Assembly (NCBI GenBank): GCA_036655895.1 | Contig: JAVVPF010000032.1 | Coordinates: forward strand, 1 to 33,932 | Source of the DNA: Cloacibacillus sp. | GTDB lineage: Bacteria; Synergistota; Synergistia; Synergistales; Synergistaceae | Length of the DNA: 33,932 nucleotides | Reading direction: 5' to 3' | Shown here: one piece after another, positions 7,049 through 14,050 of the stretch | Layout: each line of letters begins with the position of its first letter | Position numbering within the stretch: the first letter of the stretch is position 1 | Translations under genes and position numbers: made by a program | Notes under the pieces: model-generated | What the model was told of the DNA's origin: nothing | Seen by the model: only the letters and a program-made list of their open reading frames with translations | Database searches by the model: none

Positions 7049-7228
7049 TTATTTTTTCCGATGCGCAAGATGCGCTGCGCGTGCGGTTTTGCCGGCGGCG
7101 CAGCCTGAACATCCGGTGCAGCAGCCGCAGCAGCTGGTTTTGCCGGATTTTTTGTCGCGGCGCAGTTTTATTATTATTGCGGCGACCGCCGCGGCCAGCA
7201 GCGCGCTTATTATTATTGTGGCTGTCAT
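7049..7228 (-). CDS. FeoB-associated Cys-rich membrane protein
   Basis: A 59-aa protein that begins 12 nt after the feoB stop, with a strong AGGAGG ribosome site before the ATG at 7228. It has one N-terminal helix (TIIISALLAAAVAAIIIK), basic residues KLRRDKK, then the cluster SCCGCCTGCSGC with six Cys, and a basic tail. This is the layout of the FeoB_associated family, which in Gram-positive-type feo operons stands in for FeoC or for the Cys-rich tail of FeoB. Likely role: anchoring beside FeoB and binding Fe or an Fe-S centre (inference). Confidence 0.88.
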   Translation of the reverse strand: MTATIIISALLAAAVAAIIIKLRRDKKSGKTSCCGCCTGCSGCAAGKTARAAHLAHRKK

Positions 7229-7240
7229 TTGTGTTTCCTC

Positions 7241-9415
7241 CTATCCAATCTGCGGCGCCGAAGCGGCGGCCGATTTTTTTATTTCTTTTGTCTTTGTTTT
7301 GGGCGCGGGGCGCAGCAGCAGGAAGATAGTGAACAAAAGAAGCGCGGCTGCTCCCGCCGTCCATCCCGTGAAGCTTTTGTCAACGGCGGCCGTTCCAAGC
7401 TGGTAGATGATGAAGGCCGCGCCGTACGCGTAGGCGGTCTGGTAGGCTATTGCGAACCACGTCCATTTCGCGCTGTTCATTTCACGTTTGATTGCGCCAA
7501 TGGCTGCGAAGCATGGAGCGCAAAGGAGGTTGAATATGAGGAAAGAATAGGCGGCAAGCGGCGTGTAGTGCGCGGCGAGCGCCGTCCATATCTCGTTTCC
7601 GTCTTCTGATGTCTCTGCTATGCCAAAGAGTACGCCAAAGGTCCCTACGACATTTTCTTTGGCGATGAGGCCGGTCATTGCGGCCACGGAGGATTGCCAT
7701 GTGCCCCAGCCAAGCGGCGCGAATATCCACGCCACGGAGCGGCCGATGGCTGCGAGAAAACCGTGCGACAGCTCTTCTGTCATCACAATTCGGCCGTCGG
7801 CGTATCCGAAGTTTGAGGCGAACCAAACGAATATGGTCGAAAGCAGAATAACGGTGCCCGCTTTTTTAATAAAGCTCCATCCGCGTTCCCATGTGCTGCA
7901 CAGGATGTTGGCGAGGGAGGGCATGTGATAATCGGGCAGTTCCATGACGAACGGCGCGCTTTCTCCGGCAAAAAGCATTGTTTTTTTGAGGATGAGGCCG
8001 GAGATCACAATAGACGCGATGCCGATGAAGTAGGCGCTGGGGGCGACCCACCAGACGCCGCCGAAGAGGGAGCCTGCTATGAGGGCGATTATCGGCAGTT
8101 TTGCACCGCAGGGCATGAAGGTGGCTGTGATGATGGTCATTCTGCGGTCATGTTCGTTTTCTATGGTCCGTGAAGCCATTATCCCGGGTACGCCGCAGCC
8201 TGTCGCGACTATCATCGGGATGAAGGATTTTCCTGAGAGGCCGAAACGGCGGAATATCCTGTCCATAATGAAGGCGACGCGCGCCATGTAGCCTGAATAT
8301 TCAAGTACGGCAAGCAGTGCGAAGAGGACAAACATCTGCGGCACAAAACCCAGTACGGCGCCCACGCCGCCGATGATGCCGTTTAAGATAAGGCTCTTGA
8401 GCCACGCGGCTACGCCGAGTGATTGCAGGAATCCCTCGACTGCGGGCGGAATGACCTCTCCAAAGAGTACGTCGTTCGTCCAATCTGTGACGAAGGCTCC
8501 GACAGTGGTTACAGCTATGCCGTAGACGCAGAATATTACTGCGGCGAAGATAGGCAGCGCGAGCCACCGATTTGTTACCACGGCATCAATGCGGTCTGTA
8601 GCGCTAGGTGCGCCGTTTGCGCCTTTTGTGTGGCATTTGTCGATGAGGCCTGTGATATAGGCATACCTTTGCCCCGTTATTATGCTTTCCATGTCGTCGT
8701 CGAATTTTTCTTCACAGGCCTGGCGCACGGAGGCAAGCCGGGCGAGCGCCGCCTCTTTGTCCACGTCCGCGACAGCCGGGATGAATTTTTCGTCGCCTTC
8801 AAGCAATTTTACTGCGTACCAACGGGCAGTCGCTTCGGGAAAGGCGCCTGCGAAAGCGGCCTCTGCTGCGCCTATCGCCTCTTCTAGCGGCGTTGAAAAA
8901 ATTTTTTGCACGGCGGGGATTGTTCCCCCGTCTGCTGCGGCGCGTGCCTCTTTTATGAGTTTTTCTAGCCCTGTTCCCTTGAGTGCGGATATTTCGACCA
9001 CGGCTATACCCAGCTCCTGCGAGAGCCTACGTGTGTCGATTTTTTCTCCGCGCTTCTGGACGACATCCATCATGTTGATGGCGGCTACCATCGGTATGGC
9101 AAGTTCGGCCAGCTGCGTTGTGAGATAGAGGTTGCGCTCAAGATTTGCGCCGTCTATGATGTTTATAACGGCGTCGGGCATCCCTGAGCTAAGATAGCTC
9201 CGCGCGACGCGCTCCTCGGGGCTGTACGGTGATAGTGAGTATATGCCGGGCAGATCAACTATCGTTATATCTTTGCAGCCGCGAAGCGTTCCCTCTTTTT
9301 TCTCAACGGTGACGCCGGGCCAGTTGCCTACGGTCTGATTTGCCCCTGTGAGGGCGTTGAACAAGGTCGTTTTACCGCTGTTCGGGTTTCCAGCAATGGC
9401 GATTTTTTGAGTCAT
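7241..9415 (-). CDS. feoB: Ferrous iron transport protein B
   Basis: GTP-gated Fe2+ importer of 724 aa in the inner membrane. The N-terminal G domain shows GNPNSGKTT (G1), VGNWPGVTVEKK (switch I/G2), DLPGIYSL (G3), NMMD (G4) and SALKGTG (G5). The helical GDI domain follows at about 175-260, then the core with two Gate motifs (first around FVPQMFVLFALLAVLEYSGY, with ATGCGVPGIMASRTI soon after). The tail is Ala/Lys-rich and lacks Cys, which fits the separate Cys-rich protein downstream. AAGGAGGAG precedes the ATG. A DtxR-like palindrome lies 24 nt upstream of the start. Confidence 0.96.
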   Translation of the reverse strand: MTQKIAIAGNPNSGKTTLFNALTGANQTVGNWPGVTVEKKEGTLRGCKDITIVDLPGIYSLSPYSPEERVARSYLSSGMPDAVINIIDGANLERNLYLTTQLAELAIPMVAAINMMDVVQKRGEKIDTRRLSQELGIAVVEISALKGTGLEKLIKEARAAADGGTIPAVQKIFSTPLEEAIGAAEAAFAGAFPEATARWYAVKLLEGDEKFIPAVADVDKEAALARLASVRQACEEKFDDDMESIITGQRYAYITGLIDKCHTKGANGAPSATDRIDAVVTNRWLALPIFAAVIFCVYGIAVTTVGAFVTDWTNDVLFGEVIPPAVEGFLQSLGVAAWLKSLILNGIIGGVGAVLGFVPQMFVLFALLAVLEYSGYMARVAFIMDRIFRRFGLSGKSFIPMIVATGCGVPGIMASRTIENEHDRRMTIITATFMPCGAKLPIIALIAGSLFGGVWWVAPSAYFIGIASIVISGLILKKTMLFAGESAPFVMELPDYHMPSLANILCSTWERGWSFIKKAGTVILLSTIFVWFASNFGYADGRIVMTEELSHGFLAAIGRSVAWIFAPLGWGTWQSSVAAMTGLIAKENVVGTFGVLFGIAETSEDGNEIWTALAAHYTPLAAYSFLIFNLLCAPCFAAIGAIKREMNSAKWTWFAIAYQTAYAYGAAFIIYQLGTAAVDKSFTGWTAGAAALLLFTIFLLLRPAPKTKTKEIKKSAAASAPQIG

Positions 9416-9438
9416 TTGGCTCCTCCTTTTATGCCTTT

Positions 9439-9458
9439 GTGTTAGCTGAGGCTAACAC
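9439..9458. promoter_or_regulatory. Iron-box-like palindrome between feoA and feoB
   Basis: GTGTTAGCTGAGGCTAACAC is an inverted repeat with 8-bp arms and a 4-bp centre, containing TTAGC-N4-GCTAA. The same core occurs twice in the operon promoter (9989-10002 and 10022-10035). It may be an intra-operon operator or a short mRNA hairpin just ahead of the feoB ribosome site. Confidence 0.65.
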
Positions 9459-9508
9459 GCGCGAGCAATTTTTTGCAGGGTCGCCCCTGCTGAGTTTTTT
9501 GCTGATAG

Positions 9509-9748
9509 TTATGCTGTAGCGGTCACTTCGACTATTTCGCCCTCCGATTTTCGCAGGGAAAGCTCATATCCGCGCACAGTCACTTCGATGGGGTCGCCCA
9601 GCGGCGCCATTTTCATCACCTCTATGCGGCTTCCCTTTGTTATTCCCATGTCAAGCAGCCTGCGGCGCAGCGCGCCTTCGCCGTGTACGCGCACGACGGT
9701 AAGGCGGTCGCCCGCGGCGGCCTCTTTTAACGTCCTCATTTTTGACAC
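9509..9748 (-). CDS. feoA: FeoA protein, second copy
   Basis: Cytoplasmic SH3-like protein of 79 aa that works with FeoB. The pattern TLKEAAAGDRLTVVRV, then RRRLLDMGITKGSRIEVM, then LGDPIEVTVRGYELSLRKSE is canonical FeoA. It follows the first feoA by 7 nt and precedes feoB by 93 nt; that gap carries the palindrome at 9439-9458. Confidence 0.92.
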   Translation of the reverse strand: MSKMRTLKEAAAGDRLTVVRVHGEGALRRRLLDMGITKGSRIEVMKMAPLGDPIEVTVRGYELSLRKSEGEIVEVTATA

Positions 9749-9755
9749 ACTCCTA

Positions 9756-9965
9756 TCAGATATAAATTTTTAATGCGACGTCGTTGTTTATGGCGATTCT
9801 GGCGCCCTTTATGCTGACTATCATGCCGTCGCTGTTTTTGGAAACTATTGTCACTTCGGCGCCGGGAACAAAGCCCATGTTCTCAATGAACTGCCTATGC
9901 GCGCCATTTCCACTGATTTTTTTTATCATGCCGACGGCTTCGCCGGCCATTGCTAAAGGCATCAT
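9756..9965 (-). CDS. feoA: FeoA protein, first copy (shorter, divergent)
   Basis: FeoA-like protein of 69 aa, the first gene of the feo operon. MPLAMAGEAVGMIKKISG, then RQFIENMGFVPGAEVTIV, then DGMIVSIKGARIAINNDVA matches the FeoA fold, with a shorter N-terminus than its neighbour. TAGGAGGAAT precedes two adjacent ATG codons (9965 and 9962). Two tandem feoA genes before feoB are common in Gram-positive-type and Synergistes-type feo operons. The copies have drifted apart, which suggests separate contacts with FeoB. Confidence 0.9.
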   Translation of the reverse strand: MMPLAMAGEAVGMIKKISGNGAHRQFIENMGFVPGAEVTIVSKNSDGMIVSIKGARIAINNDVALKIYI

Positions 9966-9988
9966 CTTTTATTCCTCCTAAGACCGCA

Positions 9989-10002
9989 TTAGCATGCGCT
10001 AA
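9989..10002. promoter_or_regulatory. Iron-box-like operator, copy 1
   Basis: TTAGC-ATGC-GCTAA lies 24 bp upstream of the first feoA start, inside the likely 5' leader, and 33 bp (about three helical turns) from copy 2. Confidence 0.7.
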
Positions 10003-10018
10003 CTTCTATGTGTCATGT

Positions 10019-10047
10019 AGGTTAGCATAGGCTAATTAATTTGTCAA
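10019..10047 (-). promoter_or_regulatory. feo promoter overlapped by operator copy 2
   Basis: A perfect TTGACA (minus strand 10047-10042) is followed after 17 bp by a weak -10, TAACCT (10024-10019). TTAGC-ATAG-GCTAA (10022-10035) fills the spacer and touches the -10. A DtxR/MntR/IdeR-type iron regulator bound here would block RNA polymerase. The regulator gene is not in the window. Confidence 0.6.
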
Positions 10048-10052
10048 ACAGG

Positions 10053-10087
10053 CAAAACGAAAACGGCTCGGGGTACAGGCCGAGCCG
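10053..10087 (-). terminator. Leftward terminator shielding the feo promoter
   Basis: Read leftward, the stem CGGCTCGG/CCGAGCCG (10087-10080 with 10071-10064) is followed by TTTTCGTTTTG. It stands just upstream of the feo -35 and would stop transcripts arriving from gdhA. Confidence 0.75.
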
Positions 10088-10300
10088 CGGGTGTTGGCAT
10101 CTATTGAGGGAAAATCCCGATTATGCTTCCGCGTGAGGCGGGAGGCTTGTTTTTCCTCTTGCTTTTGATGTTATTAAAATACTATAAAAATATGAGGATT
10201 TTATGTTGATGATGTGTGGTTTTGGTGTGGAAGCGGCGAAATAGTTCCGCTTGACTAACGCAGCGGGCTTTTCACGCGTGCGGCATGCGGCGGACGTAAC

Positions 10301-10328
10301 AACGGACGAGGCTTGCGCCCCGTCCGTT
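10301..10328 (-). terminator. Hairpin after gdhA
   Basis: AACGGACG (10301-10308) pairs with CGTCCGTT (10321-10328), with further inner pairs around a TTGC loop. It lies 35 nt after the gdhA stop. The leftward tail is only TTGTTACG, so termination may be partial. Confidence 0.5.
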
Positions 10329-10363
10329 GTCTTTTGATGTTGTCTGTTTGTTAAGGCCTTCTA

Positions 10364-11641
10364 TTAAAGGAAGAAGCCTTTGATTTTGAGAGCGTCGGCA
10401 ACGCGTTTGATGGCTACGAGGAATGCCGCGCGGCGCATCTTTACGTTGTGCTCCTGTGAATAATCCCAAACTCTCTTGAAGTTGTCCTTCATGATGGGGA
10501 CGAGACGGTTGTTGTATTCTTCTTCTGTCCAGAAGAAGCCCGCGAGGTCCTGCACCCACTCAAAGTATGAGCCGATGACGCCGCCGCTGTTGGCGAGGAA
10601 GTCGGGAACTACGAGGATGCCGCGCTGGTCAAGGATGGCGTCTCCGCTGGGGCGGGTGGGGCCGTTTGCGCCTTCAATGATGTATTTGCACTTGAGTTTG
10701 TCGGCGTTTTTGTCGCTGATGACGCCTTCGAGCGCGCAGGGGCAAAGGACGAGGCAGTCCTGCTCAAGGATCTCTTCGCCGTTCATTCTGACGAGGCCGG
10801 CCTCTTCGTAGCCTTCGAGGATACGTTTCGGGTGCTTCTCAACGTATGCCTTGGCTGCTTTGATGTCGATGCCGTTAGGATTGTAGTAGCCGCCGGTGAT
10901 GTCGCTGATGCCGACGATTTTGCATCCCGCGTCCTGAAGTACGAGCGCGTTGTAGGTTCCGACGTTGCCGAAGCCCTGTACGATGACTGAAGCGTCTTTA
11001 GGATCGACATGCTGCGTCTTGAGGAGTTCGAGTACGCATGTGGCTACGCCGAGTCCTGTGGCTGCTGTGCGGCCCTTTGAGCCCCAGTAGGAGACAGGTT
11101 TGCCGGTGACTACGCCCGGTTCGAGGTGGCCGCGAAGCTTTGAAATGGTGTCCATGATCCAGACCATTTCCTGTCCGCCTGTGTTTACGTCGGGCGCGGG
11201 AACATCTTTCCAGTCGCCGATGACGGGCGCGATGCGCGCGGCGAATGTGCGTGTCATCATTTCGCGTTCGCGCGGTGAAAGTTCAAAAGGATCTACTGAG
11301 ATTCCGCCTTTGCCTCCGCCGTAAGGAATACCGGCGAGTGAGCATTTCCATGTCATAAGGCTTGCGAGAGCTTCGCACTCTTCCATGTTTACATCAGGAT
11401 GGAAACGAAGTCCGCCCTTCGCGGGGCCGCATACTGTGGAATGCTGCACGCGGTAACCGCTGAAGACTCTTACTGAACCGTCGTCCATCTGGACAGGGAC
11501 GGCGACGTAGGTCGCGCGTTCCGGGTGGCTCAATACTTCGGTAAGCCCCTCATCAAGTCCCATCTCTTCCGCTGCTGCGTAAAAGTTTTTCAACGCTGTG
11601 TCAAGAAGTACGTTACTGGAAGTACGTTTCTGTACGGCCAT
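10364..11641 (-). CDS. gdhA: Glutamate dehydrogenase (Glu/Leu/Phe/Val dehydrogenase family)
   Basis: Cytoplasmic enzyme of 425 aa that oxidatively deaminates glutamate to 2-oxoglutarate and ammonia, or runs in reverse. Visible are the substrate domain (GYRVQHSTVCGPAKGGLR, then PYGGGKGGI with the catalytic-region Lys), APDVNTGGQEM, and the Rossmann motif VIVQGFGNVG at about 220-229. The length fits the hexameric family, and the N-terminal SHPERATYVAVPVQMDDG is typical of the catabolic NAD-type branch; cofactor choice cannot be settled by eye. GGGGG precedes the ATG. It is monocistronic, with its own promoter and hairpins after it, and fits an amino-acid-fermenting lifestyle. Confidence 0.95.
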   Translation of the reverse strand: MAVQKRTSSNVLLDTALKNFYAAAEEMGLDEGLTEVLSHPERATYVAVPVQMDDGSVRVFSGYRVQHSTVCGPAKGGLRFHPDVNMEECEALASLMTWKCSLAGIPYGGGKGGISVDPFELSPREREMMTRTFAARIAPVIGDWKDVPAPDVNTGGQEMVWIMDTISKLRGHLEPGVVTGKPVSYWGSKGRTAATGLGVATCVLELLKTQHVDPKDASVIVQGFGNVGTYNALVLQDAGCKIVGISDITGGYYNPNGIDIKAAKAYVEKHPKRILEGYEEAGLVRMNGEEILEQDCLVLCPCALEGVISDKNADKLKCKYIIEGANGPTRPSGDAILDQRGILVVPDFLANSGGVIGSYFEWVQDLAGFFWTEEEYNNRLVPIMKDNFKRVWDYSQEHNVKMRRAAFLVAIKRVADALKIKGFFL

Positions 11642-11726
11642 ACAAAAAACCCCCTTAGATTATCCGCCCTCTCGGGCAGTGACTTTAAAACTGCACCCTT
11701 ACGGGACATTTTAAATGTACGTTAAT

Positions 11727-11755
11727 ATTGTATTCCTGAATACTTTTTCCGTAAA
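11727..11755 (-). promoter_or_regulatory. gdhA promoter
   Basis: On the minus strand TTTACG (11755-11750) and TACAAT (11732-11727) are 17 bp apart, 86 bases upstream of the gdhA ATG. The inverted repeat GTATTC-N2-GAATAC (11730-11743) overlaps the -10 and could be a control site. Confidence 0.55.
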
Positions 11756-11945
11756 GGGGGGGCGGGGAAGGTTATATTTGTGAAATCCAGAAAATAATAT
11801 CAAATTTGAAAAATTAACGGCGTAAGGCTTAGAGAAAAAAGATACAAAGCACCAAATCGCCGGCAAAAGCCTTTGTTATTAAAGAATAATTAATAAAACG
11901 GGTTTTTAATCTTTATTTTTGCGGTTCAGAGCGGCGGTCTTCCCT

Positions 11946-11985
11946 TAAAAAGATGCAGTGAAGAGTTTTGCTCTCCACTGCATCT
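11946..11985 (-). terminator. Terminator of the protease/lipoprotein operon
   Basis: Read leftward, AGATGCAGTG (11985-11976) pairs with CACTGCATCT (11960-11951), with an inner GAGA/TCTT-type extension, and is followed by TTTTT. It lies about 40 nt after the stop at 12026. Confidence 0.85.
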
Positions 11986-12025
11986 CGTACATCGCGGCGC
12001 GACACGCGCCTTTTGCTCTTTGCCG

Positions 12026-14014
12026 TTATTTTGGGATAGAGGATTGTATGACGGTGATGACCTGCTTGTCTGTTGTGCCGGTGCGAGTGACTGTTATCTT
12101 TGTGGTACGCGGCGCGCCGGTTTTGTTTTCCGTGGTCTCAATGAGTATACGGTCTGAGGAGGGGGCAAGCACTTTGCACCACTCTCCCCCGGAGGCTACG
12201 GCTGCCTCCCACGTGCCTTTTGCGGCTACTGTGATGTACGTTGCCTTTGCTGCGCTGCTTCCAAGGTCTACGTTATGCTTGTCAAGCGCAAGCAGCGGCG
12301 CAGCTTTGGAAGAGAATGGGATCAGTATCGTCGATCCCGTCGCAGCAGTCTCTTTTCTGCCGCAGGGGAGGGTGCCGTTTCCGCGCGTCCATGTCCTTCC
12401 GGTGACCAGTGACGGAGTCACCTTCAATGTGGGATTGCCGGCCCGCTTATCAGAATCTATTCCCCATACCCAAAAATTGTAGAAGATGAAGGTCGATCTT
12501 GAGAGGTCCGTAACGGGGGCCTCGTCCATCCGAGTCCAATTTCCGGCTTTTTTACTGTCACGCGGAGTGTTGTTATATGTGTAGATCCATGTAGGTTTAT
12601 TGTTCCCGGCATCATAGCGCAACTCGACATCGGAGACCTTCCATGATTTTGAATTGCTGGCTCCGATGCCGAATGACAGTTCGCCTGCCGCCTCCGGCCC
12701 GGACCCTTTTGCCGTTACTCCGACTTTTCCGCCAAAATTCCATGAGAATGTTTCCGTATGTGATACCTCTTTGTTGGTTGACCGAGGCTGCGCGCTGATA
12801 GGCACGATCTCGCCGCCCACAGCGGCGCCGTTAATGAGCAGTTCATTGGCTGCTGTAACGGATTTCATGTAGTTTTCGACGCGTTCTCCGCCTTTTTTCC
12901 AAAACTTCGTATAGCCGTCGCTGCCGTTGATGGAACATTCCTGTTCAATGTAGTACCAGTCTCTATCGTTTTCGAAGTCATGGGCGCCTACGATAAAAAC
13001 GCTTATCGAGTAAGTTTTGCCCTTAATTGTCTGTGTCGCAGTCTTTACGAAACTCTGGCCTATTTTCAACAGGTTCTTGTTGTCCGGGATCGTGTCCGCG
13101 GCGTAGGCTGGCGAAGCGAAGATGCGCGCTTTTACAGCCTCAAGCGCTCTTGCCTGAAGCTGCGCCTGCGCTTGGGGATCTGGTTCTTCCAACAGCCACT
13201 CGCGCAGACAGTTCCACTCTTCGTCCGTAAGGTCGTCGCTCGCCGGCTCTGTGTCTGCTTCAATTACGAGGTCTGATGACTGAACGATCCCGTCTATTAT
13301 ACTGTATACGACGTCTCCGCTGACAGCTCCATCACAGCTTAGGGCTTTGCTGTCGCCAGAGGCAACGAGAGCGTCGGGCTTGATGACGAGCTTAAAATTA
13401 TCGTCTATTGTCTCCTGATTGCCCAGCTCTTCGTCTCCACTTATCACGACGAATTTATCTCCGCTTTCTATGGCAAGGAGGCCGTGAACTTCGGTTAAAA
13501 CATCTTCGGAGGCGATGGAGCTGTCGCCCAATGAAGCGAAGGTCCTGATATCGCCGCTTGTCTCCTGAGAGACCGCGAATATGGGAAGCGTGCCCTCGTC
13601 GGAGTCATCGTGGCTGTATCCTGTGAGGATATTTTTATAGAGGTAGTCTCTTTCCGATTTGTCGGAAGAGACGAGGACGATTTCGCCTCCCGAGAGCGCG
13701 CATTCTTTCATTTTTTTAGCTGTCGCGGATCCCGGTTCGACAACTTCAATGGAGTTGTGTTCAAGTACAAAAGAAGAGCCCATAGGCACCTTCTCCGCCA
13801 TGAAGGGGTCATATTGGATAACATCAATGCTCGCGCCGCGCAGTTTTGCGATGGTGGCGTCGCTAACCTCTCCTATGGTGTATAGCTTTGCCTGTTTTGC
13901 CGCAGGTGGCGTGCCGTCACTGCTTCCTCCGCAGCCTCCCGCTGTTACTAGGGCGGTGATGGTTAATACTGTCATGAGCAGCGCCGCAAGTAGTCCCGTG
14001 TTTCGCTGTTGCAT
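12026..14014 (-). CDS. Exported lipoprotein-like protein with BACON-like C-terminus, possible leukocidin-like core
   Basis: A 662-aa exported protein. A hydrophobic signal (LLAALLMTVLTITALVTAGGC) ends in a non-canonical lipobox AGGC at about residue 28, followed by a Gly/Ser/Pro linker. Residues about 40-290 match nothing I know. From about 330, SISVFIVGAHDFENDRDWYY leads into a Gly/Ser-rich strand-forming region (ETFSWNFGGKVGVTAKGSG, GELSFGIGASNSKSW) that by eye recalls the leukocidin/Vibrio cytolysin family. The last about 80 residues (TYITVAAKGTWEAAVASG, WCKVLAPSSD, TTKITVTRTG, VITVIQS) look like a BACON domain, often carbohydrate- or mucin-associated. AAAGGAGG precedes the ATG, 36 nt after the M6 protease stop. 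The pore-former idea is tentative. Confidence 0.6.
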   Translation of the reverse strand: MQQRNTGLLAALLMTVLTITALVTAGGCGGSSDGTPPAAKQAKLYTIGEVSDATIAKLRGASIDVIQYDPFMAEKVPMGSSFVLEHNSIEVVEPGSATAKKMKECALSGGEIVLVSSDKSERDYLYKNILTGYSHDDSDEGTLPIFAVSQETSGDIRTFASLGDSSIASEDVLTEVHGLLAIESGDKFVVISGDEELGNQETIDDNFKLVIKPDALVASGDSKALSCDGAVSGDVVYSIIDGIVQSSDLVIEADTEPASDDLTDEEWNCLREWLLEEPDPQAQAQLQARALEAVKARIFASPAYAADTIPDNKNLLKIGQSFVKTATQTIKGKTYSISVFIVGAHDFENDRDWYYIEQECSINGSDGYTKFWKKGGERVENYMKSVTAANELLINGAAVGGEIVPISAQPRSTNKEVSHTETFSWNFGGKVGVTAKGSGPEAAGELSFGIGASNSKSWKVSDVELRYDAGNNKPTWIYTYNNTPRDSKKAGNWTRMDEAPVTDLSRSTFIFYNFWVWGIDSDKRAGNPTLKVTPSLVTGRTWTRGNGTLPCGRKETAATGSTILIPFSSKAAPLLALDKHNVDLGSSAAKATYITVAAKGTWEAAVASGGEWCKVLAPSSDRILIETTENKTGAPRTTKITVTRTGTTDKQVITVIQSSIPK

Positions 14015-14050
14015 TTCGCAACCTCCTTTAAGGTATATTTGAAAATTTTG

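Larger units (their letters stand above)
9966..10363. other. Intergenic between gdhA end and feoA start
   Basis: About 400 bp holding, from right to left, a hairpin after gdhA (10301-10328), a 6-bp inverted repeat AAGCGG/CCGCTT (10231-10252), an AT-rich stretch (10160-10210), a leftward terminator (10053-10087) and the feo promoter with two operators. I see no gene. Confidence 0.6.
11642..12025. other. Intergenic upstream of gdhA
   Basis: About 380 bp. Next to gdhA are a GCCC-TCTC-GGGC hairpin (about 11671-11682) and the gdhA promoter; the left side of the gap is otherwise AT-rich (11770-11930). The right end is the terminator of the lipoprotein gene. No gene is seen. The nearly symmetric GTATTC-N2-GAATAC (11730-11743) could be an operator. 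Confidence 0.55.

Noticed and set aside
10128-10160. Imperfect hairpin followed by a T-run, rightward
   Set aside because: The stem needs G-U pairs and no rightward gene precedes it, so a terminator is not supported.
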